The notes under the pieces were generated by a model. The model was not told where the DNA came from, made no database searches, and worked only from the letters and a program-made list of their open reading frames with translations. The position numbers and the translations under genes were made by a program. Shown here in pieces: positions 26,038 through 34,181 of a DNA stretch of 64,000 nucleotides. Every line of letters begins with the position of its first letter. The first letter of the stretch is position 1. The stretch spans positions 1-64,000 of the forward strand of contig NZ_JADEWT010000011.1 in NCBI RefSeq assembly GCF_015207505.1. The letters are read 5' to 3'. The stretch comes from Tychonema sp. LEGE 06208. Lineage in GTDB: Bacteria; Cyanobacteriota; Cyanobacteriia; Cyanobacteriales; Microcoleaceae.

Positions 26038-27362
26038 TGAAAACCCTCTATACCATCCTGTTTGCCCTCAGCATCATCCTCATCAACCCTTGGGGAAACA
26101 GCCGGGGCCTCATCTGGACTTCCCCCAAAGTGTTCGTTATTTGGCTAATAGTAGGAGTCAATCTCGCTCTCTTGTGGGAACAAAGAAAAGCCCTAACCAT
26201 TTCCCGAACATGGAAAATATCCCTAATACTTTGGACAATATTTCTATCAATCGGAGCTATCTCCACTCTACAAAGTCCCTTCCCTTTAACTTCTTTCTTC
26301 GGTCAAGACCAAATGGGAGACGGCTGGTTGTACTGGCTGTTAATCGCCGCCTTCACTCTCAGCAACAGCTTGCTCTTAACCGTACACCCGCAACTGATTA
26401 ATTCCCAATTCCAAGGACTGCTAATTGGCGGCATCATTCTTTCTGTTAGTATCTTCCCCCAAATCATCGACTGGCGCATCGACTATACCGCCACAATGGG
26501 GCAAATTATCAGAGCTGATGTCCTAGCCAGTAGCATTTTTCAAGGACAGCAACCAATAGGATTGTACTCCCATCGCGGCCACGCAGCTATAGTTTTAGCA
26601 TTAATAGTAATCACTGCTATTGTGGGATGGTTTTGGAGATTTACCACAACTAAATTAACTGCAATTACTTTAATTTTAACTGTTCCTGCACTGCTGCTAA
26701 CTTCTACCCGAAGTGCTATTTTAGCTTTGATGGTTGCGAGTGTCTATTTGCTCAGAGGCAAATATTACAAAATCCTTGTAGCTATTGTTCCGATCGCCAT
26801 AATCGCCATTGCCATCATGACTGTCACCAGACCGCTCGATTGGAGTAAACCGACCATCGCCCAAATCATGTCCAGCCGATCGCCCATGTGGACACTTTCA
26901 GCCCGTGGCATCAAAAAACGCCCGCTACTTGGATGGGGATTTGATGGTTTCGGCATTGCCTATCCCTACATCAGAAATCCTCAACTAACTCCGATTGTTA
27001 TAAATTTAAATGAGTTTACTTACGACTATATTAACATAAAAGGTGAAATCAGCACCAGACAAATTCCTACTTACAAAGCTCACAATTGGATTCTGGATAC
27101 TACTTTATCTGTTGGTATTTTGGGGCTGCTGGCTGGCATGGCACTTTGGGGATATTATGTATGTTTAGCGCTGAATTCGTCTCTTCGCGGTATTGAAGCT
27201 GTTGCTATTGCTTATCTGATTTTTATTTTCACTTGGTTCGACTGCGCTCAATACGCACATATTGCCTGGTGGACGATGAGTTTCGCTGGAGTTAAATCTG
27301 CTTCTTTTACTCGTTTTTATCGTTTCCGATCGCAGTCTGGGCAATGGGTAATTACTAATTAG
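26037..27362 (+). CDS. O-antigen ligase / Wzy-like polymerase family membrane protein
   Basis: The 441-residue protein has about ten to eleven hydrophobic helices and the Wzy_C/WaaL-type periplasmic loop with LLTSTRSAILALMV before it and RPLLGWGFDGFGIAYP and KAHNWILDTTLSVGILGLLA after it. The conserved Arg and His of the family fit SSRSPMW and KAHNW. Such proteins join or polymerise lipid-linked glycans at the periplasmic face. The ATG overlaps the stop of the PEP-CTERM gene by one base (TAATG), so they are coupled. This suggests a role in glycosylating or anchoring that surface protein, which is inference. No other glycan genes adjoin. Confidence 0.8.
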   Translation: MKTLYTILFALSIILINPWGNSRGLIWTSPKVFVIWLIVGVNLALLWEQRKALTISRTWKISLILWTIFLSIGAISTLQSPFPLTSFFGQDQMGDGWLYWLLIAAFTLSNSLLLTVHPQLINSQFQGLLIGGIILSVSIFPQIIDWRIDYTATMGQIIRADVLASSIFQGQQPIGLYSHRGHAAIVLALIVITAIVGWFWRFTTTKLTAITLILTVPALLLTSTRSAILALMVASVYLLRGKYYKILVAIVPIAIIAIAIMTVTRPLDWSKPTIAQIMSSRSPMWTLSARGIKKRPLLGWGFDGFGIAYPYIRNPQLTPIVINLNEFTYDYINIKGEISTRQIPTYKAHNWILDTTLSVGILGLLAGMALWGYYVCLALNSSLRGIEAVAIAYLIFIFTWFDCAQYAHIAWWTMSFAGVKSASFTRFYRFRSQSGQWVITN

Positions 27363-27382
27363 CAATTACCCATTGCCCAATC

Positions 27383-27682
27383 TTACATTTCCTGCATCAG
27401 CCGCAAATAGTTTTGCCGCATCTGCGTCATATTTTCCATCATTCGATTAGCCATATCTTTCTCAACATCGCTCATTTGCTGCCAAAATAAGGCCGATCGC
27501 CTCGCCATGATAGCTTCTTCCCACAAAATCTCCAAAAGTTGCGCCGCCATCGGATTTTCAGCATCGATAATCGCGCACAATTGCTCGAAGGCTCGGTTCG
27601 CTTCGGTGTGAGTGTTGACATCCTGAACCAGGCTTAGGCATTTTTTGAGTTGTACGATCGGATTTTCAGAAGAGTAAGCCAT
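27383..27682 (-). CDS. Hypothetical protein, 99 residues, helical
   Basis: The protein is nearly all helix with many Met and Glu residues (NPIVQLKKCLSLVQDVNTHT, AAQLLEILWEEAIMARR, FWQQMSDVEKDMANRMMENM). It has no membrane segment or known motif. It lies 49 bp downstream of the glycosylase gene on the same strand, so the two may be cotranscribed. It looks like a conserved cyanobacterial orphan, but I cannot name the family. Confidence 0.6.
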   Translation of the reverse strand: MAYSSENPIVQLKKCLSLVQDVNTHTEANRAFEQLCAIIDAENPMAAQLLEILWEEAIMARRSALFWQQMSDVEKDMANRMMENMTQMRQNYLRLMQEM

Positions 27683-27731
27683 AATTTCACTAAGATAAGC
27701 GACAAAATTTACAGTGATACCTTTGACATTA

Positions 27732-28358
27732 CTAGAGTTTTGACACAGCCGTAGAGTTCCCTACATACCATCGCCAAGGTAAATCAATTCCTTGAGAAAT
27801 CCCGATCCGCGTAGTTTGCACAAAATTTATTGTACCCTCCTCCACGGCTTGCTGAAATTGCTCGCTCCGGTGTTCCAACCGCAGCGGGTGGCCTGCATCT
27901 AAGGGAGAACCGCTGAAAGTTCGATCGATCTCCAGTACCTTACACAGTTTCCCAGGCCCGGCGGCGAGGCGCGATCGCTTTTTTTCGGGAATTCCAGCGA
28001 ACCCCTTGGGAAGCACATCTAGCTGCAAAGCTCGAATCAACACACCGCTAGCAACCCCCTCTACATCCGTCACCACGTTAAAACAGTGATACATCCCGTA
28101 GATTAAGTAAACGTAGCAGATACCCGCAGGCCCGAACATCGCCTGATTGCGAGGAGTGCGCTGGCGGTAAGCGTGACAAGCAGGATCTCCCGGGGCGTAA
28201 GCTTCGGTTTCGACAATAATTCCTCGAATTTCTTCGCCATCAGGAAATTGTCGCACCAAAGCACAGCCCAGCAAATCTGGCGCTACGCCCGTAGACGGGC
28301 GCGCCAGCCAAAAATCTTCTACAATCTGAGTATTTTCGCTCACTAAATCAGGAGACAC
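27732..28358 (-). CDS. 3-methyladenine DNA glycosylase (AAG/MPG family)
   Basis: The 208-residue protein is an alkyladenine glycosylase that removes alkylated purines in base excision repair. Conserved stretches are APDLLGCALVRQ, IVETEAYAPGDPACHAYRQR (catalytic Glu in VETEAY), GPAGICYVYLIYGMYHCFNV (DNA-intercalating Tyr region), and LAAGPGKLCKVLEID. The start as read is GTG 28358, which overlaps the ribosome-binding site of the divergent gene; GTG 28343 would also fit, since family conservation begins about FWLARPS. It acts on chromosomal DNA in the cytoplasm. Confidence 0.9.
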   Translation of the reverse strand: MSPDLVSENTQIVEDFWLARPSTGVAPDLLGCALVRQFPDGEEIRGIIVETEAYAPGDPACHAYRQRTPRNQAMFGPAGICYVYLIYGMYHCFNVVTDVEGVASGVLIRALQLDVLPKGFAGIPEKKRSRLAAGPGKLCKVLEIDRTFSGSPLDAGHPLRLEHRSEQFQQAVEEGTINFVQTTRIGISQGIDLPWRWYVGNSTAVSKL

Positions 28359-28364
28359 TCAATT

Positions 28365-28487
28365 ATGGACGTTAAGTTAGTTTTAGCAGTCTTGACAGCA
28401 GTTTTCACCGTTTGCTGTTTGTTCTTCGGTACAAAAAACGGATTCTACGATAGCGACAAGTATCACGGTAACGGTTCTGCTCACTAA
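28365..28487 (+). CDS. Conserved 40-residue membrane protein (possibly NdhP)
   Basis: AGGAGA precedes ATG 28365. The peptide reads MDVKLVLAVLTAVFTVCCLF, then FGTKNGFYDSDKYHGNGSAH. It has one membrane helix followed by a conserved-looking polar tail. The FYDSDxYHGNGSAH tail is strongly reminiscent of a small thylakoid protein conserved across cyanobacteria. I think it may be NdhP of the NDH-1 complex, but this is from memory and unverified. It is divergent from the glycosylase gene, with only six bases between start codons, and is followed by an intrinsic terminator. Confidence 0.7.
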   Translation: MDVKLVLAVLTAVFTVCCLFFGTKNGFYDSDKYHGNGSAH

Positions 28488-28510
28488 TTTTAGGCGACTG
28501 TTAGTTGTTT

Positions 28511-28552
28511 AAAAAAAAACCGCTGTCTGTTATTGAGATGGCGGTTTTTTTT
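28511..28552 (+). terminator. Rho-independent terminator
   Basis: AAAAACCGC pairs with GCGGTTTTT around a loop of about 16 nt, and eight T follow. It lies 24 bp after the small membrane-protein stop. Confidence 0.75.
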
Positions 28553-28768
28553 GATGAACCACAGAGGCCGCAGAGGACACAGAGATTGATGAGAAAACAC
28601 AGAGCTCAAAGATTGACAAAAATTTCACAAATGATTGTGGGGCTGATGTTTGTTATTGAGATGGCGGTTTTTTTTTGATGAACCACAGAGGCCGCAGAGG
28701 ACGCAGAGATTGAGAAAACAGAGAACTCAAAGATTGACAAGTATTTCACACATGATTGTGGGGCTGAT
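28528..28768. repeat. Two tandem copies of a ~120-bp unit
   Basis: The copies at 28528-28648 and 28651-28768 share TGTTATTGAGATGGCGG, GATGAACCACAGAGGCCGCA and TTGTGGGGCTGAT. The first overlaps the right arm of the terminator, so the duplication copied half of that hairpin. Confidence 0.85.
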
Positions 28769-28785
28769 TGCTATGTTTGCTTTTA

Positions 28786-29304
28786 TTAAGGGTGAATGTT
28801 CCCATCGGGCATTTTAGTGCCCTGCAATTTAGTATTCTCGAAATCGGCGCATCCCGGCAGATTTAAACGAATTGTAGCTCCTCGGTCTGTTGATTTCATG
28901 TTCAAACCAACTGTGGCATTTTCTGGGTTATTCTTTTCGGGAACAGCACTGACCTTAAAATCCATATTTGCTGCTTGACCATTAGTATCAAGATTGAAAC
29001 TTATGCCGCTACAGCCTAAATCTGCTCCGGTGAGGTTGGCTTTATTCAAGTTAGCATTTTTGAGGTTGGCATTCGCCAATTTTGCTCCTGATAAGTTAGC
29101 ACCTTCTAGGTTGGCTCCCTGCAAGTTAAATCCTTGTAAGTCCATTGCTTTTAAGTTGACATTGCTGAGATTGCATTCGGGACACTGTTTGGTTTCGAGC
29201 AATTGCTTGACTAGGTTTTGTTGCTTAAAATCAGGTATGTATTTGGTCGCAGCTAATAAAACTGCGATCGACAATCCAACGGTAACTATATTTTTGGTTT
29301 TCAT
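28786..29304 (-). CDS. Pentapeptide-repeat exported or membrane-anchored protein
   Basis: The 172-residue protein opens with a hydrophobic helix (IVTVGLSIAVLLAA, about 6-20) that could be an uncleaved anchor or signal. Residues about 41-97 carry ten or more A(N/D)LxxA-type pentapeptides (CNLSNVNLKAMDLQGFNLQG, NLEGANLSGAKLANANLKNA), which form a right-handed quadrilateral helix. A C-terminal domain of about 70 residues contains Cys98 and Cys152 that may pair. Pentapeptide proteins of this type are numerous in cyanobacteria and mostly of unknown role. It is a single-gene unit. Confidence 0.75.
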   Translation of the reverse strand: MKTKNIVTVGLSIAVLLAATKYIPDFKQQNLVKQLLETKQCPECNLSNVNLKAMDLQGFNLQGANLEGANLSGAKLANANLKNANLNKANLTGADLGCSGISFNLDTNGQAANMDFKVSAVPEKNNPENATVGLNMKSTDRGATIRLNLPGCADFENTKLQGTKMPDGNIHP

Positions 29305-29816
29305 AAAAACTCATAAAAGCTGCGGCGGCTTTCTATTGCGGTTAATTATTAATACAAGAGTGCGATCGGCATCTCCAGAATTTCTACGAAAAAATTGCCT
29401 CGATATCAGACAAGCTCGGAGGTGCAATTAAACACTGCGGGAGTGATAAATCCCGCTTCTTTTCCTTCGCCAGTGCTGCTTTGGGTTTCCGGCTCGCCTC
29501 CGTCGGCTTCACTTGGCTCGCTTTGTGGCCGCAAACGGATTTTTTTTTGAGCAGAGGGCGTGCATTTGCATATACCTGCGGACTGAAATCAAAGAAACTT
29601 TATTTATATCCCTGGAGTGAGCCGATCTTAGACAGATGTGAAGATGATTAAACAGAAAGGAAATACTTTACCTGCGCTGTTGGAAGTTCTCGGCAACTAA
29701 TTTTGGCAAAATTGCTGCGATCGATGAATTTACTTAAAAAACCGTTGGCAGCAGCTCAGGTTTCCCAACCTAGCCAAAACACACCCTATCTGTAATCCCG
29801 ATAATTCGGAGCGGCA
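29305..29816. other. Intergenic region
   Basis: No gene is seen. The stretch 29470-29530 is GC-rich with GGCTCGCCTCCGTCGGC and similar words that recur in intergenic DNA of this genome type. The promoter of the divergent pentapeptide gene must lie at its left end. Confidence 0.4.
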
Positions 29817-30320
29817 ATGAACACAATCAAACCCGAACCCAGAAGATCGCGCTTCATGGCTCTGCTGCTGACAACGCTACTGACATTTCCGCTTTTGAAT
29901 GCTTGCGGTTCTAGCCAGCAAAGTTCCACCCCTCCGCCGACCGTTGACGACACTCGTGCTGGAGGAGTACAAACTAATCGCGGCCAGACTCCTTTGCCAC
30001 AAGCAAACAAAGGCTTGAACAATGCTCAAAAAGTAGGGATTACTTTAGTAGGAGCAGCAGCTCTTTATTACCTCTACCGCCAGCACCAAAACAAGCAAGA
30101 ACAGGGGCCGCAGGGAAAGTATTACCTTTCTAAAAACGGTCGCGTTTACTACCGCGATGCCCAGAATCGCGCTCACTGGGTAACGCCCCCGCCTGAAGGA
30201 ATTACAGTTCCTGAGTCCGAGGCGGCGCGTTACCGCGAATTCCAGGGGTACAACAACCAAACTAGCGGCCGAGACCTCAGAAGCTTGCCGGAAGCTACAA
30301 GTCCTGTTCCGGCACAGTAG
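29817..30320 (+). CDS. Putative lipoprotein, 167 residues
   Basis: An N-terminal signal (basic RRSR, hydrophobic FMALLLTTLLTFPL) ends in the lipobox LLNAC with Cys30, so the mature protein should carry a lipid anchor. A Ser/Pro-rich linker follows, then a hydrophobic stretch VGITLVGAAALYYLYRQHQN (about 73-92), then a compact domain KYYLSKNGRVYYRDAQNRAH and WVTPPP. The tail is Pro-rich. I do not recognise a family; the YYR-x-x-x-NRAHWVTPP part looks like a small beta-sheet domain. Confidence 0.65.
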   Translation: MNTIKPEPRRSRFMALLLTTLLTFPLLNACGSSQQSSTPPPTVDDTRAGGVQTNRGQTPLPQANKGLNNAQKVGITLVGAAALYYLYRQHQNKQEQGPQGKYYLSKNGRVYYRDAQNRAHWVTPPPEGITVPESEAARYREFQGYNNQTSGRDLRSLPEATSPVPAQ

Positions 30321-30421
30321 CCTCATCATTTGAGATGGTCACTGCCGCGATTTTTAATTAAATCTGGTATTCCAAATCTAAAACACCAGTTTTTCAACCC
30401 ATAAAACAGAGGAATTTTATC

Positions 30422-30664
30422 ATGGTAGACGGATTTTTCCGCAAGTTAAAAGATGCGATCGTCGGGCCAGACAGCGAGCAAGTCGATCCTGATGCCAATT
30501 ATGACGATCGCGCAAATCCCGGACAGTTCGGCAACGTGCGTCCGGCCAGCGAAGACCCCTACGGCGACCCGGCCGACAACGTAGCGGATGCCGGACAGTT
30601 CGGCAACGTGCGTCCGGCCAGCGAAGACCCCTACGGCGACCCGGCCGATGAGGAAGTTGTTTGA
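30422..30664 (+). CDS. Acidic repeat protein, 80 residues
   Basis: AGAGGAA precedes ATG 30422. After FFRKLKDAIVGPDSEQVDP the protein consists of two copies of GQFGNVRPASEDPYGDPAD in tandem. The underlying DNA is identical over at least 56 bp (30521-30576 and 30593-30648), so the duplication is recent or kept identical by conversion. Acidic DPYGDPAD repeats of this type occur in small cyanobacterial proteins of unknown function. A terminator follows. Confidence 0.65.
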   Translation: MVDGFFRKLKDAIVGPDSEQVDPDANYDDRANPGQFGNVRPASEDPYGDPADNVADAGQFGNVRPASEDPYGDPADEEVV

Positions 30665-30704
30665 GTTGAATTAGTTCGCTAGAAATTTTACCTGGTAAGC
30701 AACA

Positions 30705-30729
30705 GCACTCCTGCGGGGGTGTTTTTTTT
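30705..30729 (+). terminator. Rho-independent terminator
   Basis: CACTCC pairs with GGGGTG around a short CTGCGG loop and is followed by eight T. It lies 40 bp after the acidic repeat-protein gene. Confidence 0.7.
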
Positions 30730-30756
30730 GGCTGTTCTTTTGCTAGTTCTCAAAAA

Positions 30757-30841
30757 CGGAGAAGGTGGGATTTGAACCCACGGAACCTTGCGGTTCACCT
30801 GATTTCAAGTCAGGCGCATTCGACCACTCTGCCACCTCTCC
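30757..30841 (-). tRNA. tRNA-Ser (UGA)
   Basis: On the minus strand the gene starts GGAGAGGTGGC, has a CCTGACTTGAAATCAGG anticodon arm with anticodon TGA, a long variable arm, a GGTTCAAATCCC-type T arm and a CCTTCTCC acceptor 3' strand with discriminator G. The acceptor stem pairs over seven positions with one G-T. CCA is not encoded. The 85-nt length fits a class II tRNA. Confidence 0.95.
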
Positions 30842-30889
30842 GAGCGTATAATTAACCTGAAACCCTTACTCAACACAAGACATATAAAA

Positions 30890-30962
30890 TGAGCACGGAG
30901 GGATTTGAACCCCCGACCCTCAGGACCGGAACCTGATGCTCTATCCACTGAGCTACGTGCCC
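30890..30962 (-). tRNA. tRNA-Arg (CCG)
   Basis: On the minus strand it starts GGGCACGTAGCTCAG, with anticodon loop TTCCGGT (anticodon CCG), T arm GGGGGTTCAAATCCCTC, acceptor CGTGCTC and discriminator A. All four stems pair. CCA is not encoded. It lies 48 bp from tRNA-Ser on the same strand. Confidence 0.95.
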
Positions 30963-31316
30963 TCGACTTTTGCCATCATAACACGTCTTGCCGAAAATGG
31001 CTAGTGGATCAACCAAATTCGATCGCCAGTCTCCAAACCCCTCACTCCCTAGGGAACTCGCCCACAGAGGGCGCATCAGCCAGTTATCGAAGCCAGAGAC
31101 TGCAAATTTTGCCTATATCGTCAATAATTACGACAATAGGTAAAATAATATACTCTCATATAGCAAAGATTAGGTTCGCATTCGATCGCCGTTAAACATC
31201 TACCACACCTAATATAGCCCCCATGAATTCCCTCTAGCTCATCGGGGATGGCGCTGCTGTCAAGACAAACTCTGCAAGGACGCTTCTAGGCTAAGTTCAC
31301 CAAACCTCTAAATCTG
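30963..31316. other. Intergenic region before the signalling operon
   Basis: The region lies between the leftward tRNA genes and the rightward hybrid kinase, so it should contain promoters for both. No gene or repeat family was recognised. Confidence 0.4.
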
Positions 31317-34181
31317 ATGATTTCTAAAATTTTAGACAAATTACCGCTGCGAACAGTTCTGATAGTTCCATTTGTACTGCAAATCGTCGGAGCAGTGGGA
31401 CTCGTAGGATATTTGTCTTTTAAAAACGGACAAAAAGCAGTTAACAACCTAGCCACTCAGTTAATGAGCGAGGTGAGTTTGCGTGTCGAGCAAAACCTGC
31501 AAGTTTACCTGAGAACTCCCCATCAAATCAATCAAAGCAAGCTCGATACAGTGAAGATCGGGTTTTTAAGAATGGATGATTTGTCAAAATGGGAGAAATA
31601 TCTTTGGCGGCAAGTAAAACTATATCCCTATATCAATTTTACTGCCGTTGGCAACGAAAAGGGAGATTATCGATCCGGAGAACAACTTTCTAACGGCTCC
31701 CGAACGATGAATGCGATCGAGAAATCTACTGGAGGAAATTTTTATTCTTACAATACTAATGATACGGGCGATCGCACTACCATAGTAACAGTTATTAAGA
31801 ATATTGACAGTAGACAACATTCTTCCTACAAAGTTGCCGTAAAAGAAGGCAAGCCGACATGGAGTCCGGTTTACGTTTCCTTCCTAGAGCCGACATTAAT
31901 TATCAGCGCTGTCCAAGCTGTATACAGCGAAAAAAATCAGCTAGAAGGAGTATTGATTGCTGCTTTGCGTATCGACTATATAGGCAGATTTCTCAACAGT
32001 CTAAAAATTGGAAAATCGGGACAAGCCTTTATTATCGATCGCCAAGGTAATTTGTTAGCAACTTCTACCACAGAAAAACCATTTCGCACTAGCGGTAAGG
32101 AAAAAAAGATATTTAAAGTAAAAGAAAGTAGTAACCCTCTTACTCAAGCTACAGCCAAATATTTAACTACACAATTTAAACAATTAAATATTAAAAAAAC
32201 GGAATTATTAAAATTTGAAATAAATGGCAAGCGACAATTTTTAAAAGTCCTGCCATTCCAAGACGGCAAAGGCTTAGACTGGCTGATTGTAGTAGTAGTT
32301 CCCGAAGCAGATTTTACCGAAGAAATCGATGCCAATACCCGTCTGACGATTTTGCTTTGTTTCGCAGCTTTAGTAGTAGCTGTATCCATTGGTATTCAAA
32401 CTTCTCGCTGGGTAACAAATCCTATTTTGCGCTTAAATACAGCAGCCAAAAATATTGCTAAAGGTGAATGGGATAAAACAGTAGAAAGTCAACGATCCGA
32501 CGAATTGGGGGAATTAGCCCAGTCCTTTAACAGCATGGCTCAACAACTGCAACAATCTTTTGAAACTTTAGAACAGCGAGTGCGAGAGCGGACTGCTGAA
32601 TTGGCTGTAGCTAAGGACAAAGCCGAAGTAGCAAATCAAGCTAAAAGCACCTTTCTGGCTAACATGAGTCACGAATTGCGATCGCCACTCAATGCAATTC
32701 TCGGCTTTTCCCAACTGATGACTCGCAGCCAAAATCTATCCCCAGAACATCAAGAAAATATTAGCATAATTAGTAGCAGCGGAGAACACCTCCTCACCCT
32801 GATTAATAACGTACTCGATTTATCTAAAATTGAATCGGGGCGCACCACCCTCAATCCCAAAAAATTTGACCTCTATCAACTGCTAAACGACTTGGAAGAT
32901 ATGTTTCAGCTTAAAGCAGATGACAAGCACTTACAGCTAGTTTTCGAGCGCAGTCCCGACGTGCCGCAATATGTAGAAACTGACGAGTTGAAATTGCGGC
33001 AAATCTTAATCAATCTGCTCAACAACGCTCTAAAATTCACAAATGAAGGCGGCGTTGCGGTCAGAGTTAGCAAGCAATCATCCGACACAAATAACAAGAG
33101 AGAAGGCGAAAGCATTGATATTTCATTATCCTCAGAAAATAACGAAATTTTCGCACCTAATAGTTATGAAACCAACCAAAATAAATATTCAGAAAACCCG
33201 ATTTATGCAACCACAGATAACGGTTTAGGTTCTACCTCTTCCTTATTTCTTCATTTTGAAGTCAAAGATACTGGCCTAGGTATTGAGGCCAATGAATTAG
33301 ACAATCTTTTTGAAGCTTTCGTGCAAACCCAATCAGGCAAAGATTCGCAAGAAGGTACAGGTTTGGGATTACCAATCAGCCGCAAATTTGTGGAATTAAT
33401 GGGCGGTGAAATGAGCGTCAGTTCGGCTGTAGGGGAGGGAACTAATTTTAAGTTTGATATTCAAGTGATTGCGGTCGATGCGACTGATATTGAAAGTCAA
33501 AAGCCTACCCGCCATGTGATTGCACTCGCACCCAATCAACACCCTTATCGAATTTTAATTGTAGACGATAAACCGCTCAACCGCCAACTGTTAATCAAAC
33601 TTCTTCATCCTCTAAATTTTCAACTAAAAGAAGCTACTAACGGTGAAGAAGCTATTGAGCTTTGGGACTCTTGGGAACCCCATTTAATTTGGATGGATAT
33701 GAGAATGCCAGTGATGGACGGTTACGAAGCAACAAAACACATTAAAGGCACGATTAAAGGTCAAGCTACTGCTGTTATTGCGCTGACAGCGAGCGTTTTG
33801 GAGGAAGAACGGGCAGTTATTTTGTCGGCTGGCTGCGATGCTTTTATGCGGAAACCTTTCCGGGAAGCCGATATTTTTGATGCTATGCACAAACATATCG
33901 GAGTGCGCTATATTTATGAAGATCCGGGTCAAGCTAATTTATCGGCAATCCCAGAGCGCGATCGCGAAATGATTGAGGCTGATTTCGTAAAATTGCCTGA
34001 GTCGCTAGTAGCGGATTTAAAGCTCGCCATACTGAATGTAGATATGGATTTAATTGAAATATCCATCGAGCAAATTCGAGAAAAGGATACAGTAACCGCT
34101 AGTGCGATCGCCCATTGTATAGAAAATTTCGAGTACGACAAAGTTTTAAAGTTAATCTCTCAAGCAGAATCACATGAATAA
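31317..34181 (+). CDS. Hybrid sensor histidine kinase (Cache-like/HAMP/HK/receiver)
   Basis: The 954-residue protein has a membrane helix at about 13-33, a periplasmic Cache-like sensor region to about 340, a second helix (LTILLCFAALVVAVSIGIQT), then a HAMP domain (ILRLNTAAKNIAKGEWDKTV). The histidine kinase has FLANMSHELRSPLNAIL with phospho-acceptor His452 and the ATPase G boxes DTGLGIEANEL and GTGLGLPISRKF. A C-terminal receiver carries Asp794 in IWMDMRMPVMDGYE. The last 100 residues do not show a clear HPt domain. It is the first of four rightward genes; its last 8 bp overlap the next gene. The ligand of the sensor region is unknown. Confidence 0.9.
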   Translation: MISKILDKLPLRTVLIVPFVLQIVGAVGLVGYLSFKNGQKAVNNLATQLMSEVSLRVEQNLQVYLRTPHQINQSKLDTVKIGFLRMDDLSKWEKYLWRQVKLYPYINFTAVGNEKGDYRSGEQLSNGSRTMNAIEKSTGGNFYSYNTNDTGDRTTIVTVIKNIDSRQHSSYKVAVKEGKPTWSPVYVSFLEPTLIISAVQAVYSEKNQLEGVLIAALRIDYIGRFLNSLKIGKSGQAFIIDRQGNLLATSTTEKPFRTSGKEKKIFKVKESSNPLTQATAKYLTTQFKQLNIKKTELLKFEINGKRQFLKVLPFQDGKGLDWLIVVVVPEADFTEEIDANTRLTILLCFAALVVAVSIGIQTSRWVTNPILRLNTAAKNIAKGEWDKTVESQRSDELGELAQSFNSMAQQLQQSFETLEQRVRERTAELAVAKDKAEVANQAKSTFLANMSHELRSPLNAILGFSQLMTRSQNLSPEHQENISIISSSGEHLLTLINNVLDLSKIESGRTTLNPKKFDLYQLLNDLEDMFQLKADDKHLQLVFERSPDVPQYVETDELKLRQILINLLNNALKFTNEGGVAVRVSKQSSDTNNKREGESIDISLSSENNEIFAPNSYETNQNKYSENPIYATTDNGLGSTSSLFLHFEVKDTGLGIEANELDNLFEAFVQTQSGKDSQEGTGLGLPISRKFVELMGGEMSVSSAVGEGTNFKFDIQVIAVDATDIESQKPTRHVIALAPNQHPYRILIVDDKPLNRQLLIKLLHPLNFQLKEATNGEEAIELWDSWEPHLIWMDMRMPVMDGYEATKHIKGTIKGQATAVIALTASVLEEERAVILSAGCDAFMRKPFREADIFDAMHKHIGVRYIYEDPGQANLSAIPERDREMIEADFVKLPESLVADLKLAILNVDMDLIEISIEQIREKDTVTASAIAHCIENFEYDKVLKLISQAESHE

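Noticed and set aside
31317..34181. A phosphotransfer (HPt) domain at the end of the hybrid kinase
   Set aside because: The last 100 residues contain no HxxKG-type phospho-His motif.
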